In this document: piece by piece, positions 53,256-64,000 of the stretch
How positions within the stretch are numbered: position 1 is the stretch's first letter
How the letters are laid out: the number at the start of each line of letters is the position of its first letter
Assembly (NCBI GenBank): GCA_029378245.1
Contig: JARKIF010000005.1
Coordinates: forward strand, 1,240,001 to 1,304,000
Direction of reading: 5' to 3'
Length of the DNA: 64,000 nt
Source: Roridomyces roridus
Lineage: Eukaryota > Basidiomycota > Agaricomycetes > Agaricales > Mycenaceae
Notes under the pieces: model-generated
What the model was told of the DNA's origin: nothing
What the model saw: only the letters and a program-made list of their open reading frames with translations
The model's database searches: none
Made by a program: the position numbers and the translations under genes

Positions 53256-56200
53256 CTAATTTCTTCGGCAGCAGCGGAACAGGTTGCGCTTGAAAAAGTA
53301 GAAGAGACACTAGGCATGGCATGAGAAACGCAGTGCAACGAGGTATTGGAAGTACGAACCCCAGTAAACCGGACAAGCGCGAGCGCAAAGGTCGAGTATA
53401 GGATGATAGAAAAGTATGTGTTTTGCTTTTTCATGAGCTCAGCCTCGTTTGTTGCTTCGTTGTCGCTTGCCAATCCGTTCAGATTCTCAATGGCGATGGC
53501 CAAAGTCGCGTTGGACAACATCCAAGCAGCGACGAGACGGGTACGGAAGGTTTCTGCATGGGCGTCTTAGACGAATGTCGAAAAGAAGAAAAGAAGGATG
53601 CCCACTGTTCTCGTCGTCCATCGTCGGCTTTTCAATGGCCTCCTTCGTCTCCACCTTGGTAATCGCACGCGTTACAGTTTCTTTGAACGCAGTGTCGATA
53701 TCCTCCTGGATCTTGGTCGTGTCCTCTACGACAGCCTCGGCGTCGTTCTTCTTGGACGACACTGATGGGAGAGCCTCCGCTTTGTCGCTACCTTTGGTAC
53801 CCCAAGAAACCTGCGGGAGCGGTGAGTAATGTGTTATATTCCGCAGAGCAATACACGTACGTCGTGCAAGTTACAGAACGCGTACACGTTCAACACATTG
53901 GTAAAGCTTGGTGCGAGCACTAGAGGATGTGAATAAAGGTCCAAAAAATAAATGAGTCCGCATACAGAGGTAAGGGAAGAAGGACGTGAACAAGTGCCAG
54001 GGATCCCGCTGCCAAGTCGGTGAAGATACGAATATAATGCTTCGTCTGTACTCACGTATAAGAACGACGCCACAACGTAGATACCTGTAGTGGGACGTGA
54101 GGAGAAGAAAAAGACTCGAGTGAATTGCGTTACCGAATGTCGCGACCATGGCCGCTATCAATGAGCCAACGGGCGGCTCGAAGAATGTCGCGATGACTTG
54201 GGACGATGATTTGTTCTTCAACTCATTCGGAATGTTCTACATCGCGATTAGGGTAGCATGTGTGCAAGTCGGTTTGAAACGTACTGCAAAGGCCTTGCCA
54301 GTTAGCCAGAACGAACAGACCAGCAGGTAGAGAGCGAGGAACGCATAAACCCAGAGAGTTATGGAATATGCGGCACGCTCTCCCTTTGGCCGATTACCCA
54401 GCGCAAGGACAAACTGCAGCGCCAAGAAGGCCAAGTAGAGCCATTTAAACCCTTCGTTAACCCAGTGCGTCTGTTTGGAACTCTGTCAGCACAGGTTCTT
54501 AGCGGAAGAAAAAGGCGTACAATGACGGCAGTGCCAAAAATGTTGACACTTTGAGTAGGGAGGAGGTCGATGATGATGCTGAACGTCAGCCAGAGATTGG
54601 CCAGGGCAAACCAGGAAAAGATCAGAGAGAAGATGTTGTACTACGACATTGCTTGAGATGAGGCTTGCACTAAGCAAACAGGACACGTACGACAGCCTGG
54701 ACGTGAAGGAAGAACATGCGGATGATGCCATGACCGGATTTGTAGAACATGAAGAAGTTGACGAGCGCATAGACCGAAGCGGCAAAGGAACCGTTTAACC
54801 ACCGACGCCGTTGTCCGATGAGTTCAACCGCTGATTCGGGTACATCCGTCTCGGCCTTGCTGGGCTTCACGTATGTCAGTGTCCACCGGTCGCCGGCCTT
54901 GGCCACAAGCTGGAAACATTGAGATACATGTAAACAACAGACGACGCTGGACTAACCTCAAAGCAAAGGATACGATCTGTGTGATGATAGGTCAGTAAGA
55001 ATGCATTGAAACCGCCATGGTTCATTACCTTCTGCCAAGAACATGTTCTTGGTGAAAATGTTCATGCCATAGATACCCTTCTGTCCAAGACGGTCCGCTA
55101 GAGAGTGGTCTCCGTGGAAGTACTGCTCAAGTGGACGGCCGAGGATAGCACGATACCGGTAGGCCGAGAAAGCTCCCGGCAAGACGGAGACGTAGCCAAA
55201 GCTGCTCTCCAGTGGCTTATCTGCAGAACAAGTGAGTTTTACTGTTTGGGTAAAGGGAGGTGCGACTTGCCCAAGATGTTGGACATCTTATACTCAAAGT
55301 TCTGGGCGGCAACTAGGGGATTGAGGAGCTTCTTCCCGCCCTGAATCATGGCATGGATTTCACCACAACATCCACCCAGGTGCGGGTCGTTGTAGAAGGC
55401 TTCCCAGAGGTAATAAATCGACTTGTGACCGGGCTTCGTGCCAGCATCGATCAAAACACATGTCTCAGGCTGTAAAGTAATGTAAGAGGAGCGCCGTGGT
55501 ACACTGGTCGTGAACCTCTACCTGGAGCATCTTGCCGATGGCGTTGAACAGCCACCGATGAGAGTTGATCTTCTTTTGATTCTTGGCCTTGAGAACGAGA
55601 ATGATTTGCACCGGGACGAGATTGTTGGCGTCACCAGCTTGGGGAAGCACAAGCTGGGGGGTCGAGTCGACCGAGAGCTGGGTAGTGTACTCGAAGAGGT
55701 GGCCAACGGTTGCCTTGCCGTCGATTTCCTTCTTCATGACACCGTCCTGGTAAACACCTACGGTGGCGAAGAGATCGAGGACACTCTTGTCCATCGCCTC
55801 GAGACCATCGACAATGAGAGCAACCACGATCTTCTGCCAGCCGGGATTGCCCTCCTCGGCTGAACGGCGCCAATATTTGGACTGCTTTGTCTTGCAGATG
55901 TCACGGATGTTGAGCATGACTCCGTGCAACGTGCGAGAGTAGAGGGTCTTGTCTTCGTTGTAGGACGTAACGGCGATGAGCAGCTCTGTGTCGCGCTTGT
56001 ACATTTTGGTGCGCAGGGAGTAGCCGTTAGCCTCGGTAAACTCATCAGGATCGACCTGTCGGGAATGAGTATGGGTCGAGGCATTGAGCGGAATCGACTT
56101 GCAGTAGCTGCAGTATATCGCATGTGCCTGCAATACCATTCAGATTGTCACTGCTTGAGCTAATATCTAGCCGACTTACGAAAACTCGGTGGTGTTTGTC

Positions 56201-56760
56201 TGGCGGTAGTTGGCTTCGATTGCACTGTGAATGGCAGTCGGGACCGCGTACTCGGCAATGAAATTGCCATTGGTGAGTTTGACCTAGAGCTGGTCAGAAT
56301 GACGGGTGTTGCCGAGGCGGGCAATCGCGTACTCGACGGGTCACACCGCGTTTGATCGTCTGGCGCCGACGCCACGCGCTGTCGATGCCGTTGGTGGAGG
56401 TGGAGACTACGGACTCTGGGCGGGAGTAAGGGTCGCCATACGCGTGGGGGTCGATTGGACTGCGGAATTAAATTAGGACATTGAGACCTCTGAAAGCACC
56501 AAGACGAACGCCGGGGGGTAGAAGCCTCCAGTAAACGACTCCCCAGCCGCAAGAGGCTGTTTCTCGACGTACTCGTCGTCTTCATATTGGTTGGGGTCGT
56601 GATTGAAGTCCTGAGGCAGCGACACCGAGCTCTGGTAGGGAGAGTGGTAAGATGCTGGCTGCTCAGCAAATGTGGGGTGGCGAGTGCCGTCGGCGAAAGG
56701 GTCGCCGTAGTTGGAGGAGGCGGCGGAGGCTGCGGACGGCAGCGGGGGTCTGTTGGCCAT
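53256..56760 (-). CDS. Chitin synthase (GT2, class I-III type)
   Basis: Polymerises GlcNAc from UDP-GlcNAc into chitin at the plasma membrane. Start ATG 56760 ([20 protein letters not shown]), stop at 53256 after [11 protein letters not shown], a typical fungal chitin-synthase ending. In order: a Tyr/Gln-rich N-terminus, [83 protein letters not shown], and the catalytic [13 protein letters not shown]. Several transmembrane blocks follow ([41 protein letters not shown]). At least a dozen exons. It converges on the RING gene (154 nt) and diverges from a GST-like gene. Confidence 0.95.
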
Positions 56761-57006
56761 GGTAGAGAAGGAAAAGTCAAGGCTCCACGCGGCAAAGGCC
56801 TATTTACGTGACAGCGCAGAGAGCGGTGCACTGAACTCAGGTTGTTTATTACTTCTCAACACTGTTGCTATACACTGCTCCTGCACTGCCCAGTGCCCAT
56901 CGCGGACTGGGTATTTTCGACGCTTCTTGAACTGATAGGTGGTCGAAAATCAAGTGGAATGCCTCCGTGTACTTCTTAGCCGAATTCCTCTTCTCTCCCA
57001 CCCACC

Positions 57007-58423
57007 ATGTCTGTCGTCCTCTACCGGTAAGCAGCAAATTGTGGGTCCGACTGCCCGCGCCTCATAGCCTCAGCTATGATGGCTCCCCGTTCAGTGTCAA
57101 AGTCCGATCTCTTGTCTCCGAATCGTCAACGCCGCCTCACGGCCTCTGCACAGCTTGAGAATATCCTCCTGGTCAAGCAAATCCCGCATCAAAGAGTCAA
57201 TGTCTCGAGCATGTTACCCCGCGCAGAAATCACAGAATTACTCGGTGTAAACTACCGGCGAATTCCGATCCTTGCAATAGGTCAGACTTGATCTCTCAGC
57301 CGACGCGACTAAATGTGCCTTAGGCTCAGATATTTATTGCGACACAAGGTACCTTCCCCCCTAAATGAATGCTATGCACGCAGTAAATTGTCAGCCTAAT
57401 CGCCTCGGCTCTCGAACGACGCTTTCCGTCGGCTCAGGGCTATGGTACTCTGTTCCCCAGAAAGAAACACGCGGGGGATGCGGATACGGGTCTCGTCAAG
57501 GTACTTTCCACGCGCCGAGCTGCTCGCACAGCTCACGTCTGTGCAGGCTTTTGCGAAGTACTGGGCAGATACAGTGCTTTTCCCATTGGCTCCTTCCCTC
57601 TTGTCTTGGGAGAAAATGTCGGCCGCGTTCATCAAAGACAGAAGCGCCGTACGTTTTTGGTGTAACACTTGATCGTTGAGACTAAATGGGCTCAAGTTCC
57701 GCGGGGCACCCATAAATGTAGAAGCCCTCGTGGCAAGTCGCGGGAAAAACCTGAGTCTACTTTCAACAAATTTGGTCTGTTTCGTATTTCTAGAGCGCCC
57801 CATTCTGACTCTGCGCGCAGTCCCTCGTTGAGGAACAGGTAAGCAGCTCCATTGCCCTCAGGACTGTGGACTAAGGGTGCATTGTAGTTGGCAGACGGGC
57901 GCGAGTGGCTCTTTGACACGGAACTACCGTCACTCGCCGACTTTGCCGTGCATTTTGTGTACAGATGGGTTCAGGGCTTCCGCGGTGTCGAATCTCTCTT
58001 CGACCCTGCTACGTTCCCCAACTCCCTCAAGTGGCTTTCGCGTGTTACTGCTCACCTCGGTCGCCTCAAGCTGAGCCAAGCAGCGCCGCCCACGATCTCA
58101 GGGACTGACGCTGCTGCCCTCATTGCTGGGTCTCCATTTGAGCCTTACGCCGTCGTAGGCTTCGATACGCGCGAAGCCGCGCGTCTTGGGCTCAAGGCTG
58201 GTGACCATGTATCTGTCGCACCTGATGATAATGGTGAGTCTTGTCGTATTTGTCTTGCATTCGTTTATCGACTTTTTCAGCGCGCAACTTTGGCACGGTT
58301 GGGAAACTAGTTGCCCTCAACCGAGAGGAATTCGTGATCGAGGTGGTAGGCAAGGCGGGGACTTTCAGATGCCATTTCCCGCGCATCATGTTCACTGCGA
58401 AACTGGCCAAGGCCAAGCTGTAG
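57007..58423 (+). CDS. Glutathione S-transferase-like protein (thioredoxin-fold N-terminus)
   Basis: MSVVLYRYDGSPFSVKLENI spans two introns, followed by LLVKQIPHQRVNVSSMLPR, INYRRIPILAIG and IYCDT, a GST N-terminal pattern with the P-I-L segment carrying the cis-Pro. The C-terminal part has KYWADTVLFPLAPSLL, WLFDTELPSLADFAVHFV (helix with an acidic capping box) and a unique end with VAPDD, FGTVGKLVALNREEFVIEVV. The last part resembles an extra small beta domain. Exon joins in the 57.3-57.9 kb area are not fully resolved. Substrate unknown. Start ATG 57007 in context CACCATGTC. Confidence 0.75.
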
Positions 58424-58449
58424 CCCTATTTATACTTGTGTATTCATCC

Positions 58450-58925
58450 ATGAACCCGATTAGCACATGGTTAAGACAGGGCACGACCAAGACGAGGGTC
58501 ATTGTTCTGGGCGTTCTGAAGCAACATCCTGAGTATGGCTTGACCACCAAGGAGTTGTACAAGGAAGCCCATGCTTTGTATCCAGATGCGACCGAGGATG
58601 CCCCATTGCCCAAGGCCCCCATGCCGACTCCCCGTTCTCGCAAGGGAAAACTCATAATGCCACCCCCTCGACCAGACTTTCCCAACCACCCCATCCGGTC
58701 TGTAAAGTGCGTGCTCAAATCACAAGAAAGCGCGTGTCCTGACAAGATGCTAGATATCTCAAAGCAGTTGTGCTCGACGAACTCAAGACACAGGGTGTAA
58801 TCGAAAAGGTTCTATTCCGAACGCTAGCGGAAGGTAGACCTCTCTCCGAAGCCCACAACCGGGCGAATATGGTTTGGCGCTGGAGGCTTCGGGCTCCCAA
58901 GACGGAGAAAGAGGAGCAGGCCTAA
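58450..58925 (+). CDS. Hypothetical protein with winged-helix-like N-terminus
   Basis: Two exons (58450-58706, 58754-58925) give 142 aa, basic overall. I do not recognise the family. The N-terminus VIVLGVLKQHPEYGLTTKELYKEA looks like a winged-helix segment. It is followed by a Pro-rich linker (PLPKAPMPTPRSRKGK, PPPRPDFPNHPIRS), a helix KYLKAVVLDELKTQGVIEK, and a basic tail ending WRWRLRAPKTEKEEQA. The size and basic tail could fit a mitochondrial ribosomal or RNA-associated protein, but that is a guess. It begins only 26 nt after the stop of the GST-like gene, and its stop codon overlaps that of COQ10. Confidence 0.72.
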
Positions 58926-59557
58926 TCGTCCTTCCTGCCATACACCGCAGCACACCGCTGTTCAAAAGCCTCCACCATCATCCGCGACACCTGGCCAAAG
59001 AAGGACGACGAAAGAGCGGCGTGGATCGGGTTGGCGAACGCGTAGGCCAGGTCGAGGCTGACTAGCGTAGACTTGTCTGGTTGGTTGGTTGACTGGAAGC
59101 GCCAAGTCGTTGTTAGCTCTTTGAATAGAGGGGTTGACGAGGACGCGACTGCCTTGTGGAAATGAGCATGGAATAGACGCGTTTTACACGTACTTGGACA
59201 GATTCTAGAGGGACGCAGGTCACCCGGCTCACATAACTCTCCTTGAAAGCAAGGAATTGCACCGTCAGCTCTGCCTCAAGCTGGACCGGACTTTTCGTCT
59301 TGTCTGTTGAGCTGAGAACACGCGAAGAAGAGCAGTGGGGGACAAAGTGGCGGTACGAGTCGACATCGGACACGACATCGTAAAGCTGCTGGCGCGTGTA
59401 GCTTGAGGTTTGGAGGTTGGATTCAGAAGTTGAGGACCGAGGTGGCGACGCACGGAAGGGTTTTCTGCTCGCGATACGTCTGCCGTTCTGTGGCGCCTGA
59501 GAGTAAAGAAAAGATGTGCCTCCGTTGAGTGGACACTCTCAGCGGAAGTCGGAGCAT
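58922..59557 (-). CDS. COQ10: COQ10, coenzyme Q-binding START-like protein
   Basis: Chaperone/binding protein for coenzyme Q in mitochondria. Start ATG 59557 gives MLRLPLRVSTQRRHIFSLLS, an Arg-rich presequence, then RQTYREQKTLPYTRQQLYDV, VSDVDSYRHFVPHCSSSRVL, a hydrophobic-ligand START/aromatase core, and SRMMVEAFEQRCAAVYGRKD. An intron splits KTLP from YTRQQL, as needed for frame. Stop TAG is 58922-58924, overlapping the TAA (58923-58925) of the plus-strand gene. The product is usually about 200 aa, matching the exon sum here. Confidence 0.93.
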
Positions 59558-59613
59558 AAGGCAGAAGCGATCAACACAAATCATAAGTAGCGAACTAAGT
59601 ACATCGGGCTATT

Positions 59614-60438
59614 TTATCCCATAAAATCAGCGTTCTCGGGGCACTCGCGGGCAATATGTCCTTCCATCTGGCATTTGTAACAGGTAATAGCTTTCTTCAA
59701 AGCAGCTGGTCCGGTCGGGAATTGACGCGTCACCCAAGGCGGTCCCAGGCGCTGCGAGACAGTCTCTTGGAGGAGGTCAGCGTGCTGTATCGGTGGGGCG
59801 ACTTGGACAAACCTGGCCATATGATTCGGCCCTCCACAACGATAGCACATCACCTTGACGGTAGGTAGGGTCGAAGTGTTGAGACCACGGCCGGGAGGCG
59901 CAGGACGGGGCACAAACGCGCCAGCTCCTCCCAATGCACCGCTGGGGCAAGCACGCGCAATGTGACCAAAACGGCCACAATTCTACGCCAGCCTCAGCAC
60001 ACAACACCTCGCACACGCACTTCCACACCACTCACGTAGCACTTCTGACCACCGCCGCCCTGCTGCTGGATCCTCAGGCTAGGACATTCGGCTGTAGCTC
60101 ATGGTTAGTTTTCAGGGGTCTCGACGGGATAAGGGACAGGGACCTTGCTGAACCAAGTCAGAACGCAGGATGGAACGCGAGTGAAGAAATACGCACAATG
60201 TGACCGACTCCACCGCAGGAGTAGCACTGTTTGGCGGAAACCGATCTCGGGGACGGACAGGATGATGATTCGTGCCCCGGTTGACGGCAATTATAACACA
60301 GGCGTTCGGACGCAGTACATCCTTCTGCCAGGTGGCCTACTTTTTTTTGTTGCGTGAAGGACGTCCTGGAACAGAGAGAGAGAGCCGCCTACGATTTCCG
60401 CACTTGAAGCATCCTTTCCTTGAAAATTGGTACGCCAT
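59614..60438 (-). CDS. GIS2: CCHC zinc-knuckle protein (GIS2/CNBP family)
   Basis: Start ATG 60438 (MAYQFSRKGCFKCGN). Repeated CCHC knuckles follow: GHLAEGC, CYNCRQPGHESSSCP, CYSCGGVGHIQSQCP, CYNCGRFGHIARACP, CYRCGGPNHMARDC, and a final CYKCQMEGHIARECPEN, stop TAA at 59614. Gis2/CNBP binds single-stranded nucleic acids and mRNAs with polysomes. The region between the fifth and last knuckle (Pro-rich) contains introns whose exact ends I did not resolve. It is divergent from the aromatic aminotransferase gene (242 nt). Confidence 0.9.
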
Positions 60439-60680
60439 TCTCGAGTCACAACTTCTCCTCTTTCTCTTACTTCTTCACAACAACACGACCCCTTCAGAAT
60501 GGAGGCGCAATGCGGAGTAAGGAGATAGGGACGATGTGGTCAAGAGCAAGATGGTGTACCGTGACTTTGCCGTGACTGCGATTCGATGACAAACCTCACC
60601 GGATCAAAAAAGACGGCGGAATTGATAACCTCACGTCCGAAACGCGACCGAGATGTGCCAGTCAGCTACTCCTTACCCTC

Positions 60681-62933
60681 ATGTCTGGCGAGCCAATTGA
60701 CGTGTCCCACCACTTGTCCGCCCTTGCTCGCGCGCGTCCGGTCTCACCCTTGAAAGGCCTCTTTAAGTATTGGGGTAAACCGGGATTGTTGAATCTTGCA
60801 GGCGGTAAGGCTCATCGGCTCCTCTGAATTTTTCTCATTCTACCAAAGGGCTACCCAGTGCTGCCTATTTCCCCTTCGCCGACCTTTCCGCCAATGCGTT
60901 GCAGGCCGACTCCTTTCCTATCAAACCCACGCAAGAGTCATCTTTCTCTTGGTTCTGGAAGCTCTTATGGTGGGGACAAGGAGAAGACGTTCCCGGTCAC
61001 CGTTCCGAAGTATCCGCAGAACCCCGACGACATAAACCTCGCGACTGTAATATCTGTTTTCTTATGGAATGTATCCAATTAATATTGACGATAATTCCAG
61101 GCCCTGCAGTATGGTATGGCTGCCGGCCTGCCACAACTTCAAAAGATCATCAAAGAGTTTTCGGCCAAAGTCTACCAGCCGGCGTACGACAACTATGCCG
61201 TTTTACTCCATGCAGGTAATACGGACGCTTGGAGCAAAGTGGTCACCACGCTCTGCAACCCTGGCGAAGGTGTCCTCGTATCTAAATGGACTTACCCCAG
61301 GTACCTTGAACTGGATGTCGATGCATCGTAAATTAACAAACTTAGTGCAATGGCCACGATGCAACCTCACAACATCCGCCCCATTCCAGTCGACACCGAC
61401 GCTCAAGGCATGCGTAGTGATTCGCTGCGTGCAATCTTGACCGAATGGGACGAGGCCGCGCGTGGGATGCCTCGGTATCGTGGGAGCCTCTATGACCATG
61501 CCTAGGCTGACTATAGTCTTCAGTCCCCACGTTATCTATGCTGTTCCCATTGGGGAAAACCCCACAGGAACTGTAAGTTGATTTTGTGCAATTGTTGCTT
61601 GAAGCTTACTGGGCTCTAGACCGCTGGGATTCCCCGCAGGAAAGAGATCTACCAAATCTGCGTTGAATTTGGTACGGATTTCCGTTCTTCGCGGACGTGT
61701 GGTTCTATTTTGTTGGTTTTCTGAAATTCTCATCTGTTTCTGTCAGATGTGTAAGCAAGCTTTAGAATATTCTCATCTCAAAACTGAGTATTTGCAGTAT
61801 CCTATGCGAGGACGATCCGTACTGGGCATTACAAGAGGGTGAATATGTGCCCAAAGCAGAGCGCAAGGACAACCCACTTTTCGCGGCAGATGAAGAGTCA
61901 CGCTTCATTGCCTCCTTGCAGCCTAGTTACCTCAAGTTCGATTACCAAGGACGGGTCATCCGCATGGACACTTTCTCCAAGGCAAGATTGTCTCCCCGTG
62001 TCTCTATCATGCTCTTACTTCCGCTTAGACCATTGCGCCGGGAGCTCGGCTTGGCTGGTACACTTGCCACCCGACCTTCGCCGAGAGATTGGAACGAGCC
62101 TCTGAGACGAGCACTCAAGCTCCTTGCGGATTCGGGCAGTCCTTGATCACTGCGGTACTTATCCAATGGAAATATGAGGGATTCATACGCTGGTAGGTTT
62201 TGGATGAATGTTTTACCCACTGCTGATCCAGTGGACAGGCTCATGGGTCTGCGCCTGCAATACACGCTTCGTCGTGACTGCCTCGTGGATAATTTGGCTG
62301 AAGAATTCCATCTCACTTCGGCGCCTGGCACCGGAATCTGGGAAGGCGCCGAGTGTTTTACCGGATACGCTAAACCCAGGCGCAGCGTGAATGGATACTT
62401 TAACGAGAAGTTACCAGTTGGGTAACGCTCTTATATCATTCTCGCCTCCCAATTCTGGGATGTTCGTTTGGGTGGGTGATCATATTTCCCGGCTGCGGTG
62501 TCCCTTGAACTCGTGCCTTAGGTCAAGGTGCATTTCGAGCATCATCCTGCTTTCGCAGCCAAGCGGATGACTGCGGCTGATCTGGAGATGAAACTTCTCG
62601 AAGGTAAAGTATCACTTGATCTGACGGAATCCCATCTCAACGCTGTCTCAGAACTTGCTGAAGCCGGAGTACTCTTCGTTCCCGGTTAGTAATCGCTCTG
62701 GATTGTGTGTTGCTTGTACTCAAACCATATCTGCCAGGTGCTTACTTCTGGGCAACAGGCGATTATGCAGACCCGACAGCAGGCCACTTCCGCATCAGCT
62801 TCAGCGATGCCTCGGTTCGTTTGATAGATTTTCTTCACTAGTTCATCAACTGAGTCTTTCCACAGAAAGAGGACCTAAGAAGGCTGCTCAGACCTTTGCT
62901 ACTGTTCTTGAGAAATTTATGGTGACTATGTAA
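60681..62933 (+). CDS. ARO8: Aromatic amino acid aminotransferase (ARO8-like, PLP fold type I)
   Basis: MSGEPIDVSHHLSALARARP, then GLFKYWGKPGLLNLAGGLPS and FPFADL are family-typical. Then ALQYGMAAGLPQLQKIIKEF, AGNTDAWSKVVTTLCNPGEG, MPRPHVIYAVPIGENPTGTT, ILCEDDPYWALQ, the PLP Lys in MDTFSKTIAPGARLGW, FGQSLITAVLIQWKYEGFIR, and VLFVPGAYFWATGDY. Transaminates Trp, Tyr, Phe or kynurenine with 2-oxoglutarate. Two frame slips are apparent: near 60965 between WKLL and DKEKTFPVTVPKYPQN, and near 62885 between KEDL and KKAAQTFATVLEKFM. The stop is 62931-62933 in the second frame. Confidence 0.88.
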
Positions 62934-62942
62934 ATACATGTT

Positions 62943-64000
62943 CTAGTCGAGCTTCGTCTGCACATCCTGTGCAAAAGTAGCAGCCACCAATAGGGGAAAA
63001 ACTAGAGTAGCATCCGCAAAGACCTATACAAGAATGTCAATGTTGTTCAAACCATGCAGTAGACGCGTACCTTGACAGACTCTGAGCCAGCGCGGATTTT
63101 ACCCCACGAGACGGCCTCGTCAGGACGTGCACCAGAGTCGGAACCATCGAATTCTTGACCGGTATTCTGCAAGAGTTGAAAAAATGGCATAAGAAATTGT
63201 CAGTGCACGTACTATGAACACCGAGTAATCTGCTCCATTGCGCTGCAAGAAGATTGAGATGATAGTGCGACAAGGAGATAGATGGAATTACAATCAACAT
63301 GGCATTGGCAATCTGGTGCTTGCAGACTCCCCCACCGAGAACGATCATGCCCGCTTTCTTGGAATTTCTTGATAGTTCGTTCAGATCGCGGATGTCGCGA
63401 ACGATATCAACAATGAGGCCAGGGGATCGGAAGGAGTGGAAGTAGATCATGTCTCCAATCGACCCGTCCGTCAGCGCAGGACAAAAGACGGGGATATCGT
63501 TCTAAGTAGATTCATCTGAAAGGTGCAGAGGGAAAAGAAATCCATCTATTCACTTTGTAGGCCCAATAATACACAGATTCTTCGTTGTCAATCTCCTTTC
63601 CCAGCCGCCTTATGAAGGAGCTTGGGGTCCACACCTGCCCGGTCTCGCGCTGCTCCGAGAGCATGGTGTCGAGGATAGGGGTGAGCCAATCCTCGAATTT
63701 GCAGTAGTTGTCGTTGGGAATGACGAGGTTGCCGATGCGATTCATGCCGCGTTTGCGCAAGTCTGCGCCGTCCAGATTGAAATCGGCCAAGTATGTCTTG
63801 CCCATACACTTGATGAAATCTTCCTCGATTCCACCGGCAGTCGTGACGAGGACGGAGACATGTTTGTGTTTGACCAGATGTAGGATAACCTCGCGAAGGC
63901 CAGAGGAAATGAGATTGGATGTGTAGCCCAAGAAAATGTTGCAGCGCGTTTCGGCGCGAACGGCGGGGTCTAAATAATGTTCCGACTCGTCGGCAGCGAT
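62943..64000 (-). CDS. DYS1: Deoxyhypusine synthase (5' end beyond the window)
   Basis: Catalyses the first step of hypusine formation on eIF5A, transferring the aminobutyl group of spermidine to a Lys. The stop is TAG at 62943. Conserved parts: [93 protein letters not shown], and the catalytic Lys in [16 protein letters not shown]. The N-terminal part lies to the right of the window. It converges on the ARO8-like gene with about 9 nt between stop codons. Confidence 0.95.

Overview
The window is nuclear DNA of a filamentous fungus, most likely a basidiomycete of the Agaricomycetes. The evidence is the gene style: many short introns of about 45-60 nt with GT(A/G)(A/C)G donors, very small intergenic gaps, both strands densely coding, and recognisable fungal proteins (chitin synthase, Ure2-like GST, ELP2, DBP8, NEM1, Snf7, GIS2-like). 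I see no bacterial, viral or organellar genes, no CRISPR array and no rRNA or tRNA gene. Splice junctions were worked out by hand from frame, GT/AG sites and family conservation. Where exon lengths are given, they sum to a multiple of three.

Layout. 0.2-1.7 kb: aldehyde dehydrogenase (+). 1.76-2.27 kb: a 0.5-kb segment bounded by a perfect 32-bp inverted repeat. 2.4-4.5 kb: unknown protein (+). 4.7-8.8 kb: dynamin-type GTPase of the SLIP-GC kind with 15 exons (+). 9.0-10.0 kb: mitochondrial DUF1640 protein (+). 10.1-11.8 kb: PYM (-) and GPN3 (+), back to back. 12.0-12.5 kb: His/Arg-rich protein (+). 12.7-13.6 kb: Ure2-like GST (-). 13.9-18.6 kb: a very compact block of PET191 (-), IBA57 (+), mitochondrial-type PPTase (-) and ELP2 (+). 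18.8-21.8 kb: an eIF4A-derived protein with every catalytic helicase motif eroded (-). 22.0-22.5 kb: FMC1 (+). 23.0-24.4 kb: HMG-box regulator (+). 24.6-26.0 kb: two tandem DUF302 proteins (-). 26.2-28.1 kb: DBP8 (+). 28.3-29.5 kb: unknown, possibly BTB-like (+). 29.9-30.8 kb: MOB1 (-). 31.0-31.9 kb: U1A/U2B'' (-). 32.0-34.7 kb: two ceramide synthases tail to tail. 34.9-35.7 kb: Snf7 (+). 36.0-37.4 kb: NEM1 (-). 37.6-39.9 kb: MFS transporter (-). 40.1-40.8 kb: RING protein (+). 40.9-42.6 kb: alanyl-tRNA editing protein (-). 42.8-44.8 kb: second MFS transporter (+). 45.0-48.2 kb: GH2 beta-mannosidase (+). 48.4-49.3 kb: Rheb (-). 50.1-51.6 kb: F-box protein (-). 51.6-53.1 kb: Spo12-like and RING proteins (+). 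53.3-56.8 kb: chitin synthase (-). 57.0-58.9 kb: GST-like and unknown protein (+). 58.9-60.4 kb: COQ10 and CCHC zinc-knuckle protein (-). 60.7-62.9 kb: aromatic aminotransferase (+). 62.9-64.0 kb: deoxyhypusine synthase, running off the right edge (-).

Most genes are housekeeping. Several serve mitochondria (DUF1640, PET191, IBA57, the PPTase, FMC1, COQ10), and several are arranged head to head with only 30-52 nt between start codons, so expression is probably coupled. Oddities include a catalytically eroded eIF4A paralogue, microexons of 4 and 10 nt, likely GC-AG introns, two convergent genes whose stop codons overlap, and an inverted ceramide-synthase duplication. At least seven otherwise well-conserved genes show an apparent single-nucleotide frame break; spread over unrelated housekeeping genes, this looks more like residual indel errors in the assembly than widespread gene decay.
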